This document shows positions 7,716-14,959 of a DNA stretch of 38,602 nt, in pieces. The position numbers and the translations under genes are program-made. The notes below the pieces were generated by a model. That model saw only the letters and a list, made by a program, of their open reading frames with translations, searched no databases and was not told the DNA's origin. The DNA is taken from the NCBI GenBank assembly GCA_015062385.1, contig SUUT01000015.1, positions 1 through 38,602 of the forward strand, read 5' to 3'. Numbering within the stretch: position 1 is the stretch's first letter; each line of letters opens with the position of its first letter. This DNA is from Alphaproteobacteria bacterium. Its GTDB lineage: Bacteria; Pseudomonadota; Alphaproteobacteria; CAAHEQ01; UBA3637.

Positions 7716-7790
7716 TCCAGCGTAGCTCAGTGGTAGAGCAATCGGCTGTTAACCGATCGGTCGTAGGTTCGAGCCCTACCGCTGGAGCCA
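7716..7790 (+). tRNA. tRNA-Asn (GTT)
   Basis: Acceptor TCCAGCG pairs with CGCTGGA, the D arm has GCTCAGTGGTAGAGC, the anticodon is GTT within CTGTTAACC, the T arm has GGTTCGAGCCC, the discriminator is G and CCA is encoded. It lies 16 bases after tRNA-Cys and is probably in the same transcript. Confidence 0.95.
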
Positions 7791-7796
7791 TTAAAA

Positions 7797-7820
7797 CCCG
7801 CCTTTAAGGCGGGATTTTTT
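7797..7820 (+). terminator. Rho-independent terminator of the tRNA operon
   Basis: CCCGCCTT pairs with AAGGCGGG (7797-7813), followed by ATTTTTTG. Strong GC stem plus T-run. Confidence 0.92.
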
Positions 7821-7843
7821 GTGCCTGAAATTAAAACGGTATA

Positions 7844-7972
7844 TCTCTATTAATGTTATACCATTGGTTTATTGAAAAGACATAATTATCCCTGTCTATT
7901 AATGGATTTTGTATCTAAAATCTGCCGGTTATGTTGAAAAAACACAATTTTCCCTATCTATTAATGGAAAAT
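7844..7972. repeat. Imperfect intergenic direct repeat, about 61-bp period
   Basis: The gap 7821-8155 holds two imperfect copies (7866-7910 and 7927-7972) of a GGTT...TTGAAAA...TTTCCCT...TCTATTAATGG pattern, with a third trace of CTCTATTAATG at 7844. There is no coding sequence. Role unknown. Confidence 0.5.
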
Positions 7973-8073
7973 CCATCGGTTGTGTTTGTGTGTTTTTTTA
8001 TTTTAAAAGAAAATATTTTAAGATGTTGTTTTATCAAATTAAAATATATTTTATACCATTCACATTAAAAACA

Positions 8074-8102
8074 TTGATAACTATTTAAAAATATGATATA
8101 AT
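8074..8102 (+). promoter_or_regulatory. Promoter for the ankyrin gene at 8156
   Basis: TTGATA (8074-8079), 17-base spacer, perfect TATAAT (8097-8102), 54 bases before the ATG. Confidence 0.7.
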
Positions 8103-8155
8103 ATGCACATTCGTTTTTACCGGCTTATATCAAAAGTGAATAGAAAGGTTTTAGG

Positions 8156-8911
8156 ATGGCACAACAAAATACAGATATAGAAAAAGTTAAAAAATTTGTA
8201 CAGGAAATGCAGGGCGGATGGTATCCGCTTCGATATATCAGCGGTATTTCCCATTGTTTGTTTGATATTAATGCCCAAGATGAAAATGGTAATACTTTTT
8301 GGCATTATAATTTTGAAGTATGTCCGGATAGAGTGTATAATCAAGGTTTGTTAAAAGATTTTTGCCGAGCAACAGATCAAAAAATTGATTTAAGTAAAAA
8401 AAATAAGCAGGGTATTTCTGTTTTAGGTTCGTTAATTGGGAATAAAAATAATCCGTTTGTTTTTGAAGATATCTTACGTTATCCGGAATTTTACAAATCC
8501 ATAGATTATACAGCTCAAAATGAAAACGGGACAAGCATGCTGATGTATCTTGTTCAAGCGGGTTTTTTAACTTCTGAAATATATATGAATTATATTAAAG
8601 AATTATGCGAGCATTCCGAAATATTGAATTTACAAGATAAATCAGGGAATACGGCTTTGCATTATGCTTGTCAATTAGGAACATCTATTCAAGGGGTTCA
8701 AATGCTGATTGAATCGGGGGCAGATATCCGAATCAAAAATAACAACGGGATGCAACCGATTGATATGATTCAAGAGAATAGGGAATTAAAAGATTTATTA
8801 TCTATACATATGAGCAGAGAAACAATCGAATCAAATAATCACCCCACTGTTGTGATAAAATATTCTATTCCAAACAAGATGATGTCCCACTCAAACGGAC
8901 GAGCAGAGTAA
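8156..8911 (+). CDS. Ankyrin-repeat protein, 251 residues
   Basis: Ankyrin signatures appear as DINAQDENGNTFWHYNF (about residue 40), IDYTAQNENGTSMLMYLVQAG (about 120) and LNLQDKSGNTALHYACQLG ... LIESGADIRIKNNNGMQPID (about 160-215). Only the last two units are close to consensus; the first are degenerate. No signal peptide or membrane segment is visible, so the protein is either cytoplasmic or exported by a dedicated system. Ankyrin stacks bind other proteins; in host-associated alphaproteobacteria they are often effectors, but nothing here proves that. The start has GAAAGG upstream and a consensus promoter 54 bases away. It stands alone as a single-gene unit. Confidence 0.8.
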   Translation: MAQQNTDIEKVKKFVQEMQGGWYPLRYISGISHCLFDINAQDENGNTFWHYNFEVCPDRVYNQGLLKDFCRATDQKIDLSKKNKQGISVLGSLIGNKNNPFVFEDILRYPEFYKSIDYTAQNENGTSMLMYLVQAGFLTSEIYMNYIKELCEHSEILNLQDKSGNTALHYACQLGTSIQGVQMLIESGADIRIKNNNGMQPIDMIQENRELKDLLSIHMSRETIESNNHPTVVIKYSIPNKMMSHSNGRAE

Positions 8912-9206
8912 AAATGATAACTGTTTAAATAGATTATTGATGAATAAAGAAAATAAAGCGTTTATTCTGTTAATCTGAATTTGGTTTGGGTGTATTTTAT
9001 AGATTACCAATCATCCCGCTGTAAAAAAATGAATCGGCACGGGTGGGGGTGTTGTCTATTCGCTTTGTTCCCGTTCCCTTATTAATCCGGATTTGTTTTA
9101 GATTCTACGGTCAAATTCCCATATAACAGTTAAAAAAAAGACCCGAAGTCCTGAAAAGTAGATAGAAATTGACTTAAAATTATAAATATTTTTCTTTATT
9201 TTTTAA
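8912..9206. other. Intergenic, nothing recognised
   Basis: AT-rich sequence with no open frame carrying a ribosome site, no RNA gene and no clear terminator. It ends where the segmental duplication shared with 11207 onward begins. Confidence 0.5.
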
Positions 9207-9261
9207 AATTACACTATTGAAAAATATAAAAATATTAAACTTTAACTATAAGTATCGTTGC

Positions 9262-9441
9262 AAAAAAAGGTACGTATAATTGCAATCTTTTTTTTTACAT
9301 TTTTAAAACTTTTTGAGAAGTGTTTGATTTTTAATATTTCTTTTTGATTTTTAACAATAATTTTTAAATGTTTTGTTTCTTTTTTATCGTTATCGTTTCC
9401 AGCAAAATGAATAGGGAAAAAAAGGTACCTTTTATTACACT
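9262..9441 (+). promoter_or_regulatory. Invertible promoter element 2 (155-bp class, OFF orientation) before the pilin at 9561
   Basis: Distal site: seven A then GGTACG (9269-9274) and TATAATTGCAA. Proximal site: seven A, GGTACC (9424-9429), TTTTATTACACTTATAG. Core spacing is 155. The candidate -10 is TACACT (9436-9441); 17 bases before it stands AGGGAA, not -35-like, so the locus is read as OFF. Reversing the segment would place TTGCAA exactly 17 bases before TACACT. The interior is the reverse complement of the interior at 19672-19819. A roughly 110-base leader with a small GGCG/CGCC hairpin (9482-9495) follows before the ATG. Confidence 0.75.
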
Positions 9442-9560
9442 TATAGTTGGAAGCAACTGATTGTTTTCCAAAGAGACTAACGGCGAAAAACCGCCAAAGA
9501 AAAACTTTTATTCGTTCAGGGAATGAAGAAAAAGTACTCAAAGATGAAAGGAAAAGACAA

Positions 9561-10106
9561 ATGAAAAAAAATGAATCAGGTCGTTCAATGGTTGAAATGC
9601 TTGGCGTTTTAGCTATTATCGGTGTTTTATCAGTTGGCGGTATTGCCGGCTACACAATGGCAATGAATCGTTATCGGGCAAATGAAGTTGTTGATATGGC
9701 AAACAAATACGCCGTTATTGCATACTCTGCATATATGACAAGCAAAATGATGAACAACGGAACACCAGCTGCTAATGCCATTCCGTCATTTGCTTCAACA
9801 GGTTTGTTTGGTTCGCATTCTTCTGTCAACGGAACAAAAATTGGTAATGCTAAGGTTGATGAAGATTATGTACGTATTACGTTAACATTTAACAATGAAA
9901 AAATCTGTCAGGCAACAGCTACATCATTAGGTGCGGTAATTAGTTCGCCGGCTCCATCAAATTCGCCGGCTCCATCAAATTCGCCGGCTCCATCAACATC
10001 ATCAATTCCAGTACCTATGGCTGACCCAGAACCAGCTCCAAAACCAACAGTTTCACAAGCTAATTGTGGATCTAAAACAATTGAAGCCGTCTTTAAACAA
10101 AGCTAA
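9561..10106 (+). CDS. Type IV pilin-like protein with Pro/Ser repeat (small pilin P1)
   Basis: Start chosen at ATG 9561, behind AAAGGAAAAG; upstream in-frame codons lie in the leader RNA. The 181-residue product has a seven-residue basic leader MKKNESG, then the mature start RSMVEMLGVLAIIGVLSVGG with Glu5, the class III signal cut and N-methylated by prepilin peptidase. The helix continues as IAGYTMAMNRYRANEVVDMA. The middle varies between paralogues; the conserved ICQATATSLG block follows. Unique to this copy is a low-complexity stretch of three SPAPSN units plus a Pro-rich tail before the final Cys and the family ending VFKQS. Such proteins are pilus or pseudopilus subunits. P1 and P2 form a two-gene unit under element 2. 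Confidence 0.88.
   Translation: MKKNESGRSMVEMLGVLAIIGVLSVGGIAGYTMAMNRYRANEVVDMANKYAVIAYSAYMTSKMMNNGTPAANAIPSFASTGLFGSHSSVNGTKIGNAKVDEDYVRITLTFNNEKICQATATSLGAVISSPAPSNSPAPSNSPAPSTSSIPVPMADPEPAPKPTVSQANCGSKTIEAVFKQS
9945..9998 (+). repeat. 18-bp tandem repeat inside pilin P1
   Basis: Three copies of TCGCCGGCTCCATCAAAT (the third diverging at its end) encode SPAPSN units. Unit length keeps the frame, so copy number can change without breaking the gene. Confidence 0.85.
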
Positions 10107-10149
10107 TCTTTATATCAGATAAATATAATACGATAAAAAGGAGTTAAAC

Positions 10150-10638
10150 ATGAAGAAAAATGAATCAGGACGTTCAATGGTTGAAATGCTTGGCGTTTTA
10201 GCTATTATCGGTGTTTTATCAGTTGGTGGTATTGCCGGTTATACAATGGCAATGAACCGTTATCGTGCAAATGAAGTTGTTGATTATGCGAATAAATATG
10301 CTGTTATTGTTTATTCTGGTTGGATGACAGCAAAAATGATGAATAATGGAACAGTGCCAGATGATTATACAAATCCGACTTTTGCTCAAACAGGTTTGTT
10401 TGGTTCAAAAACAACGGTAAATGGGACAACTATTGCTTTGGAATCCACTGACCCGATTGGGGAAGGAGGGGTTAAAGTTGTTTTGACATTTGGTACAGAT
10501 GCGAAAAAAACATGTCAGGCTACTGCTACATCCTTGGGGATTGCACCAAATTCGGATACTGCTGGGGCTGATGAATGGTCACAAGGTAAATGTGATGATA
10601 CAAATCCAACTATTAATTATTTCTTCAAACAAAGCTAA
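10150..10638 (+). CDS. Type IV pilin-like protein (small pilin P2)
   Basis: A 162-residue paralogue beginning MKKNESG/RSMVEMLGVLAII, with a ribosome site AAAAGGAG 8 bases before the ATG. The first 45 codons are almost identical at DNA level to P1 and P3; here VVDYANKYAVIVYSGWMT replaces VVDMANKYAVIAYSAYMT. The middle is its own, followed by TCQATATSLGIAP and the ending FFKQS. It begins 43 bases after P1 and is probably co-transcribed. Two Cys bracket the C-terminal variable loop, as in the D-region loop of type IV pilins. Confidence 0.88.
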   Translation: MKKNESGRSMVEMLGVLAIIGVLSVGGIAGYTMAMNRYRANEVVDYANKYAVIVYSGWMTAKMMNNGTVPDDYTNPTFAQTGLFGSKTTVNGTTIALESTDPIGEGGVKVVLTFGTDAKKTCQATATSLGIAPNSDTAGADEWSQGKCDDTNPTINYFFKQS

Positions 10639-10654
10639 TTTGTGAGCGAGTTAG

Positions 10655-10833
10655 CCACATAAAAAATTATGTGGTTAGACGGCAGTGTTAAATGGTTTTT
10701 TTTTGAGTTCCCCGTTTTTCACTGCCGTTGATTAAAAATTACTTAAAGATTCCAAAGCTCTTTAAGTAAGGCAGAACGGCAGTATTAAACGGTTTTCTTG
10801 AGTTCCCCGCTTTTTACTGCCGTTTGTTTTTTT
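10655..10833 (+). terminator. Multi-hairpin 3' region after pilin P2
   Basis: Four hairpins in a row: CCACATAA/TTATGTGG (10655-10674), ACGGCAGTG/CACTGCCGT (10679-10728), ACTTAAAG/CTTTAAGT (10741-10767) and ACGGCAGTA/TACTGCCGT (10776-10823), the last followed by TTGTTTTTTT, the likely terminator. The same block follows pilin P3. Confidence 0.8.
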
Positions 10834-10946
10834 GTAATGGATACAATTTTTTGCTCTTGATAAAAAGAGGATAACAACTTGCGATGTTAAAATATTTAAA
10901 TCCCCCTATCAAGGCAGGGGGGATTGTTGTTTGTTTATTCCTGTTT

Positions 10947-11061
10947 TTATTTAAGTACATATTCCGGATAAATGGGTATCGGATCATCAATATCAACGTA
11001 TTTCATTTCAAATCCCTCCATTTCCGGCTCAACCATTTGAATGGTTTTTTTGTTTTATCCG
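10947..11061 (-). pseudogene. 3' fragment of the GNAT-Nudix gene carried in the duplication
   Basis: On the minus strand this stretch encodes the last ~35 codons of the gene at 12390-13334 (ending PIYPEYVLK and TAA) with only a few changes, plus a one-base loss near its 5' edge. Homology stops at about 11061. It has no start and is a passenger of the segmental duplication. Confidence 0.88.
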
Positions 11062-11206
11062 AATTAAACAATCCTAAATTTATTTCAGATTCTCAGGAAA
11101 ATGTAGCATACCATGCCCTTTTTCTGTCCATGACAAATTTCCGAATTTAAATCAAAATAGGAAGAAAATAATAGCAAAAACAAGTAAAAATGCTGATGGT
11201 TTATAA
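11062..11206. other. Unique spacer between duplication copies
   Basis: Sequence not shared by the two duplication copies. It has no gene or recognisable element and marks the junction between the Nudix remnant and the second promoter element. Confidence 0.5.
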
Positions 11207-11261
11207 AATTATACTATTGAAAAGTATAAAAATATTAAACTTTAACTATAAGTATCGTTGC

Positions 11262-11441
11262 AAATAAAGGTACGTATAATTGCAATCTTTTTTTTTACAT
11301 TTTTAAAACTTTTTGAGAAGTAATTGATTTTTAATGTTTCTTTTTGATTTTTAACAATAATTTTTAAATGTTTTGTTTCTTTTTTATCGTTATTGGTTCC
11401 GGCAAAATGAATAGGGAAAAAAAGGTACCTTTTATTACACT
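11262..11441 (+). promoter_or_regulatory. Invertible promoter element 3 (155-bp class, OFF orientation) before the pilin at 11561
   Basis: Near-identical to element 2: distal GGTACG at 11269-11274, proximal GGTACC at 11424-11429, core spacing 155, candidate -10 TACACT at 11436-11441 with AGGGAA in the -35 position. Same orientation as element 2, hence inferred OFF. The downstream leader carries a perfect GGCGG-AAAA-CCGCC hairpin (11482-11495). Confidence 0.75.
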
Positions 11442-11560
11442 TATAGTTGGAAACAAATAATTGTTTTCCAAAGAGACTAACGGCGGAAAACCGCCAAAGA
11501 AAAACTTTTATTCGTTCAGGGAATGAAGAAAAAGTACTCAAAGATGAAAGGAAAAGACAA

Positions 11561-12073
11561 ATGAAAAAAAATGAATCAGGACGTTCAATGGTTGAAATGC
11601 TTGGCGTTTTAGCTATTATCGGTGTTTTATCAGTTGGCGGTATTGCTGGCTACACAATGGCAATGAATCGTTATCGGGCAAATGAAGTTGTTGATATGGC
11701 AAATAAATATGCCGTTATTGCTTATTCTGCATATATGACAGCAAAAATGATGAATAATGGTAGTACAACAGCGGCAGATGCTGCTGTTCCGACATTTGCA
11801 GAGACAGGTTTGTTTGGGCAAAGTTCAAAAGTTAATGGAACAAGTTTTGATGTAAAATCAATTACAGAAGGCGGTGTTACAATGGAATTAACATTCCCTT
11901 CAGATGGAAAGAAGATTTGTCAAGCAACAGCAACTTCGTTAGGTATTAAACCGGATTCTACATCAACAATTAAAGTTCCAGATCCGGATGATCCTACAAA
12001 GGAAATAGACCAAGAAGTTTCCGCCGGTTGTAATTCAGACCAAAAATTAACTTATGTCTTTAAACAAAGTTAA
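11561..12073 (+). CDS. Type IV pilin-like protein (small pilin P3)
   Basis: A 170-residue pilin-like protein: leader MKKNESG, mature RSMVEMLGVLAII with Glu5, then the common stretch to MMNNG, a variable middle (TFAETGLFGQSSKVNG, shared with P4 and P5), ICQATATSLGIKP, a longer charged C-terminal insertion with DPDDPTKEIDQE, one more Cys and the ending VFKQS. The 5' part matches P1 and the 3' flank matches P2, so P3 may be the product of recombination between tandem pilins, or the ancestor of both. AAAGGAAAAG precedes the ATG. It is alone behind element 3. Confidence 0.88.
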   Translation: MKKNESGRSMVEMLGVLAIIGVLSVGGIAGYTMAMNRYRANEVVDMANKYAVIAYSAYMTAKMMNNGSTTAADAAVPTFAETGLFGQSSKVNGTSFDVKSITEGGVTMELTFPSDGKKICQATATSLGIKPDSTSTIKVPDPDDPTKEIDQEVSAGCNSDQKLTYVFKQS

Positions 12074-12089
12074 TTTGTGAGCGAGTTAG

Positions 12090-12280
12090 CCACATAAAAA
12101 TACCAATTTTTATGTGGTTAGACGGCAGTGTTAAATGGTTTTTTTTTGAGTTCCCCGTTTTTCACTGCCGTTGATTAAAAATTACTTGAAGATTCCAAAG
12201 CTCTTTAAGTAAGGCAGAATGGCAGTATTAAACGGTTTTCTTGAGTTCCCCGCTTTTTACTGCCGTTTGTTTTTTTTGTA
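12090..12280 (+). terminator. Multi-hairpin 3' region after pilin P3
   Basis: Same order of hairpins as after P2: CCACATAAAAA/TTTTTATGTGG (12090-12117, with a longer stem than in the other copy), ACGGCAGTG/CACTGCCGT (12122-12171), an ACTT-AAG hairpin, and GGCAGTA/TACTGCC (about 12220-12265) before a T8 run. Confidence 0.8.
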
Positions 12281-12342
12281 ATGGATACAATTTTTTGCTC
12301 TTGATAAAAAGAGGATAACAACTTGCGATGTTAAAATATTTA

Positions 12343-12368
12343 AATCCCCCTATCAAGGCAGGGGGATT
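12343..12368 (-). terminator. Terminator hairpin of the GNAT-Nudix gene
   Basis: AATCCCCC (12343-12350) pairs with GGGGGATT (12361-12368), 22 bases beyond the stop on the minus strand, followed by an AT-rich tail. A copy at 10899-10923 belongs to the duplicated remnant. Confidence 0.6.
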
Positions 12369-12389
12369 GTTATTTGTTTGTTCCTGTTT

Positions 12390-13334
12390 TTATTTAAGTA
12401 CATATTCCGGATAAATGGGTATCGGATTATCAATATCAACGTATTTCATTTCAAATCCCTCCATTTCCGGCTCAATCATTTGAATGGCATCTTTTGCTTT
12501 ATCCGTTTCTGATAAAGTGCATTCAAACGGGAAAACAATTTCGTGTCCTTTTCCACCCTCAAATGTGAAAATATTTTCGGCAATCGGTAAGGCTTTTGTA
12601 ATTTGAATATCTAACCCTGTTTCTTCTTTTAATTCTCGTTTAACGGCGTTTTCGGCTGTTTCGCCAAAGTGAATACCGCCCCCCGGCAAGCGATAAAAAT
12701 ATTGATTTTTAACAGAATCATATCCTTTAACAGCAAGAACGGTGTTCCCTTTGCGGATAACGGCAATGGCCAAAGGCCTGATTTCGCCTTTTTCTCGTTT
12801 ATCTGTTTTAATCCAAACATGATGTTCTATATGTCCGTCAACAACTGTGTCCGGTCGGGTATAACCACCCATTTCCCGCATAACGGATAACATAACCGAA
12901 TGAGAGGTTGGATTGTTTTCATCACAAGAAAGCATAACGTTTTCAAGATGTAGATTATTTTTGCAATAATCTAATACCAGTTTTAACCCTTGCTTTGCAT
13001 AGCCTCTTTTTCGGCAAGATGGCAAAATCTGATACGCAATATGACCGCCGGATTTTTTTAATCCCTCATTTAAATAATGGCGAACGTGATATAATCCGAC
13101 AAAACATTTGCCGTCAAATAATAATAAAACGGTTGCCGGAACTCTGTCTTGCGGAATAGGTCCGTTTTTGCAAGTATTTAAATAATCTAAATATCCGTCA
13201 AAGTTTTTTTCGGAATATTCAATCAGTTTTTGTGATGCATGAATATCAAACGGTGTCGGATTGGCTTTTAATTCCATAATTCCATTTAATAATTCCGGCA
13301 AAATTTCAGCTGTCGGTTCCATAATTTTAAGCAT
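12390..13334 (-). CDS. GNAT acetyltransferase-Nudix hydrolase fusion
   Basis: Start chosen at ATG 13334 because AAGGAGGAT lies 5 bases before it; a longer frame to 13391 would run through the promoter. The 314-residue protein has two enzyme domains. Residues about 20-175 are a GNAT acetyltransferase, with the acetyl-CoA loop in CRKRGYAKQGLKLVLDYC and the downstream NVMLSCDENNPTSHSVM. Residues about 185-310 are a Nudix hydrolase with a perfect box: G-x5-E-x7-REL-KEE-TG-L beginning at GGGIHFGETAE. GNAT enzymes transfer acetyl groups to amines; Nudix enzymes split nucleoside diphosphates linked to another group. The joint substrate cannot be told. The 3' end was duplicated to 10947-11061. Confidence 0.88.
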   Translation of the reverse strand: MLKIMEPTAEILPELLNGIMELKANPTPFDIHASQKLIEYSEKNFDGYLDYLNTCKNGPIPQDRVPATVLLLFDGKCFVGLYHVRHYLNEGLKKSGGHIAYQILPSCRKRGYAKQGLKLVLDYCKNNLHLENVMLSCDENNPTSHSVMLSVMREMGGYTRPDTVVDGHIEHHVWIKTDKREKGEIRPLAIAVIRKGNTVLAVKGYDSVKNQYFYRLPGGGIHFGETAENAVKRELKEETGLDIQITKALPIAENIFTFEGGKGHEIVFPFECTLSETDKAKDAIQMIEPEMEGFEMKYVDIDNPIPIYPEYVLK

Positions 13335-13361
13335 TTTTATCCTCCTTATTGTATATTTAAA

Positions 13362-13391
13362 AGCATACAATAATCTGTTAAAATCTGTCAA
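13362..13391 (-). promoter_or_regulatory. Promoter for the GNAT-Nudix gene
   Basis: Minus strand: consensus TTGACA (13391-13386), 18-base spacer, TATGCT (13367-13362), 27 bases before the ATG. Confidence 0.65.
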
Positions 13392-13402
13392 TGACTTTTT
13401 TG

Positions 13403-13431
13403 TTGATTTTTAAAATAACTTCCCATATGAT
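13403..13431 (+). promoter_or_regulatory. Promoter for the glycosyltransferase gene
   Basis: TTGATT (13403-13408), 17-base spacer, TATGAT (13426-13431), 30 bases before the ATG. It is back to back with the promoter of the GNAT-Nudix gene. Confidence 0.6.
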
Positions 13432-13460
13432 AAATACAGAATTATTAAAGGAGAAAATTG

Positions 13461-14447
13461 ATGACACAACCACTTGTTTCCGTTATTGTTCCAATTTATA
13501 ATGTTGCCGATTTGTTAGAGGGCTGTTTAGATAGTATTCTTAATCAAACGTATCAAAATTTTGAAATTATCTGCGTGGATGACGGAGCAACCGATAACAG
13601 TGGACAAATTGCCGATTCGTATGCTCAAAAAGATAAGCGGATTACCGTTATTCATCAGCAAAATAAGGGGCTTTCCGGTGCCAGAAACAGTGGTCTTGCC
13701 GTTGCGAAGGGTGAATACGTCACATTTTGCGATTCGGATGATTATTATCACCCGTTGTTTTTGGAAAAAATGGTTTCGCTTATACAGCAGGAAAATGCTG
13801 ATGTTGTGACCTGTTCGTTAATTCACACAAAAGAAAAAAATACGGGCAAATATGATGATTTAAGTTCTTTTGTGCCAACTGTTCGGATTTGTGATAATCC
13901 GATTATGGATTTTTTAAACACATCCTGTATTCCGACCGGTGTACACATTAAGTTATATCGGCGTGAGGCTTTGGGCGATTTGCAATTTGTTGACGGTATT
14001 TATTTTGAAGATATTCCGTTTACAACCTTGTTGATGATGCAAGTTAAAAAAGTGGTAAGTACCAATTATCCGTTGTATTATTATTACACAAATCCCAATT
14101 CCATTATGCGAACATCTTTTAACGTTAAAAAAGTGATGAGTTATATCCGTCTGATTCAACATATTTCCGAAAAAACGGCACAAATCAGACCGGAATTATC
14201 CGAATTGGTTCGTAAAAAAGTGCTAAACAGACGGTTTAAAATGATGGTTAATCAGGCCATTCGCAAACAAAAGAATAAAACCGAACGCATAACGTTGTTT
14301 AATGAAATTCAAAAACAGGTTAAGCCGTTATTTGAAAAAGGAATTATTTCGTATGACGGATTAAAACCGCATCATCGGTTGACCTTGTTTTTATTATTAA
14401 AATGCAAAACCTCTCATCCGGCCCGTTGGGTTATGACGTTAATTTAA
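13461..14447 (+). CDS. Family 2 glycosyltransferase (GT-A fold)
   Basis: A 328-residue protein starting at ATG 13461 (AAAGGAG 7 bases before). It has the classical GT2 layout: VSVIVPIYN at the N-terminus, CVDDGATDNSG (nucleotide binding), NKGLSGARNSGL, and FCDSDDYYHP carrying the DxD-type metal site near residue 94. These enzymes move a sugar from a nucleotide-sugar to a glycan, usually in capsule, lipopolysaccharide or surface-glycoprotein synthesis. No membrane segment is evident; the Lys/Arg-rich C-terminus may touch the membrane. It is followed 12 bases later by a 56-residue protein gene with which it is probably co-transcribed. Acceptor and sugar cannot be predicted. Confidence 0.9.
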   Translation: MTQPLVSVIVPIYNVADLLEGCLDSILNQTYQNFEIICVDDGATDNSGQIADSYAQKDKRITVIHQQNKGLSGARNSGLAVAKGEYVTFCDSDDYYHPLFLEKMVSLIQQENADVVTCSLIHTKEKNTGKYDDLSSFVPTVRICDNPIMDFLNTSCIPTGVHIKLYRREALGDLQFVDGIYFEDIPFTTLLMMQVKKVVSTNYPLYYYYTNPNSIMRTSFNVKKVMSYIRLIQHISEKTAQIRPELSELVRKKVLNRRFKMMVNQAIRKQKNKTERITLFNEIQKQVKPLFEKGIISYDGLKPHHRLTLFLLLKCKTSHPARWVMTLI

Positions 14448-14459
14448 AGGAGTTGACTT

Positions 14460-14630
14460 ATGAGCGAAACACAAAACACACAAAAAAACATAGATAATCA
14501 TGATAATGATATGTATATTTTAAATCAAAACGGGTCAATTACGCAGATAGAACCGATCGCTAAAAATGAAAAAGGAGTAGAGCAGGTTATACATGCTCAG
14601 AAACGGGAACGTTTAAAAACAAACGGATAA
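14460..14630 (+). CDS. Short hydrophilic protein, 56 residues
   Basis: ATG 14460 has AAAGGAG 7 bases upstream and lies 12 bases after the glycosyltransferase stop. The product (MSETQNTQKNIDNHDNDMY, then ILNQNGSITQIEPI, ending RLKTNG) is rich in Asn, Gln and charged residues with no Cys or membrane segment. I do not recognise it. The ribosome site, tight spacing and a terminator shortly after argue that it is a real gene. Confidence 0.6.
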   Translation: MSETQNTQKNIDNHDNDMYILNQNGSITQIEPIAKNEKGVEQVIHAQKRERLKTNG

Positions 14631-14703
14631 ATTTTTGTAGTCGTTTATCCGAGTGATATGTTTCGGTTTAATTTGACTGATATGTTGTTTTTTTTGTAAA
14701 TTT

Positions 14704-14730
14704 CCACCGGCTTGTGCCGGTGGTGTTTTT
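14704..14730 (+). terminator. Terminator of the glycosyltransferase operon
   Basis: CCACCGGC (14704-14711) pairs with GCCGGTGG (14716-14723), followed by TGTTTTT. Confidence 0.88.
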
Positions 14731-14893
14731 ACAAGTTTGTTTAGATGATAACGTTGTAAGTAATTATCTAAATTTGTCTGTGTGTTTGTGGTGTGGATTC
14801 TGACTGTTATTGATAATTTTAAGTGTTTATCGGTTGGGGAGGGGTATCTATAACCAGACTGCTTATACGGATAGTGTTGTGTTTGATACTAAA

Positions 14894-14925
14894 ACACCAT
14901 CCCGATTGTGGAATTGGGATGGTGT
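14894..14925 (-). terminator. Terminator of focA
   Basis: ACACCATCCC (14894-14903) and GGGATGGTGT (14916-14925) form a 10-bp stem; on the minus strand TTTTAG follows. The rest of the 14631-14959 gap shows nothing recognisable. Confidence 0.8.
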
Positions 14926-14959
14926 AGTTTGTTAAAACAGTTAAAGTGTATTTGTTTTT

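Larger units (their letters stand above)
9207..11061. repeat. Segmental duplication, copy A
   Basis: 9207-9760 matches 11207-11760 at a constant 2000-base offset (leader, promoter element, pilin N-terminus). 10628-11061 matches 12063-12497 at about 1435 bases offset (pilin 3' end, terminators, 3' end of the GNAT-Nudix gene). The 565-base difference equals about one pilin gene: copy A has two pilins, copy B one. Homology ends at about 11061, inside the GNAT-Nudix remnant. Confidence 0.88.
11207..12497. repeat. Segmental duplication, copy B
   Basis: Counterpart of 9207-11061. It holds promoter element 3, one pilin (P3), the multi-hairpin 3' block, and runs into the intact GNAT-Nudix gene, whose 3' end was copied into the other segment. 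Because the intact gene is here, this side of the repeat is the ancestral junction. Confidence 0.85.

Noticed and set aside
9417-9433. The A-run/GGTACC/T-run motifs taken only as terminators or as a regulator operator
   Set aside because: A terminator would not explain the second site at a fixed distance, covarying cores or the flipped interior; termination may still be a side function in one orientation.
9242-9541. 99-codon minus-strand frame conserved at 11242-11541
   Set aside because: Conservation is explained by the segmental duplication of the pilin leader; the frame covers the promoter element and lacks a ribosome site.
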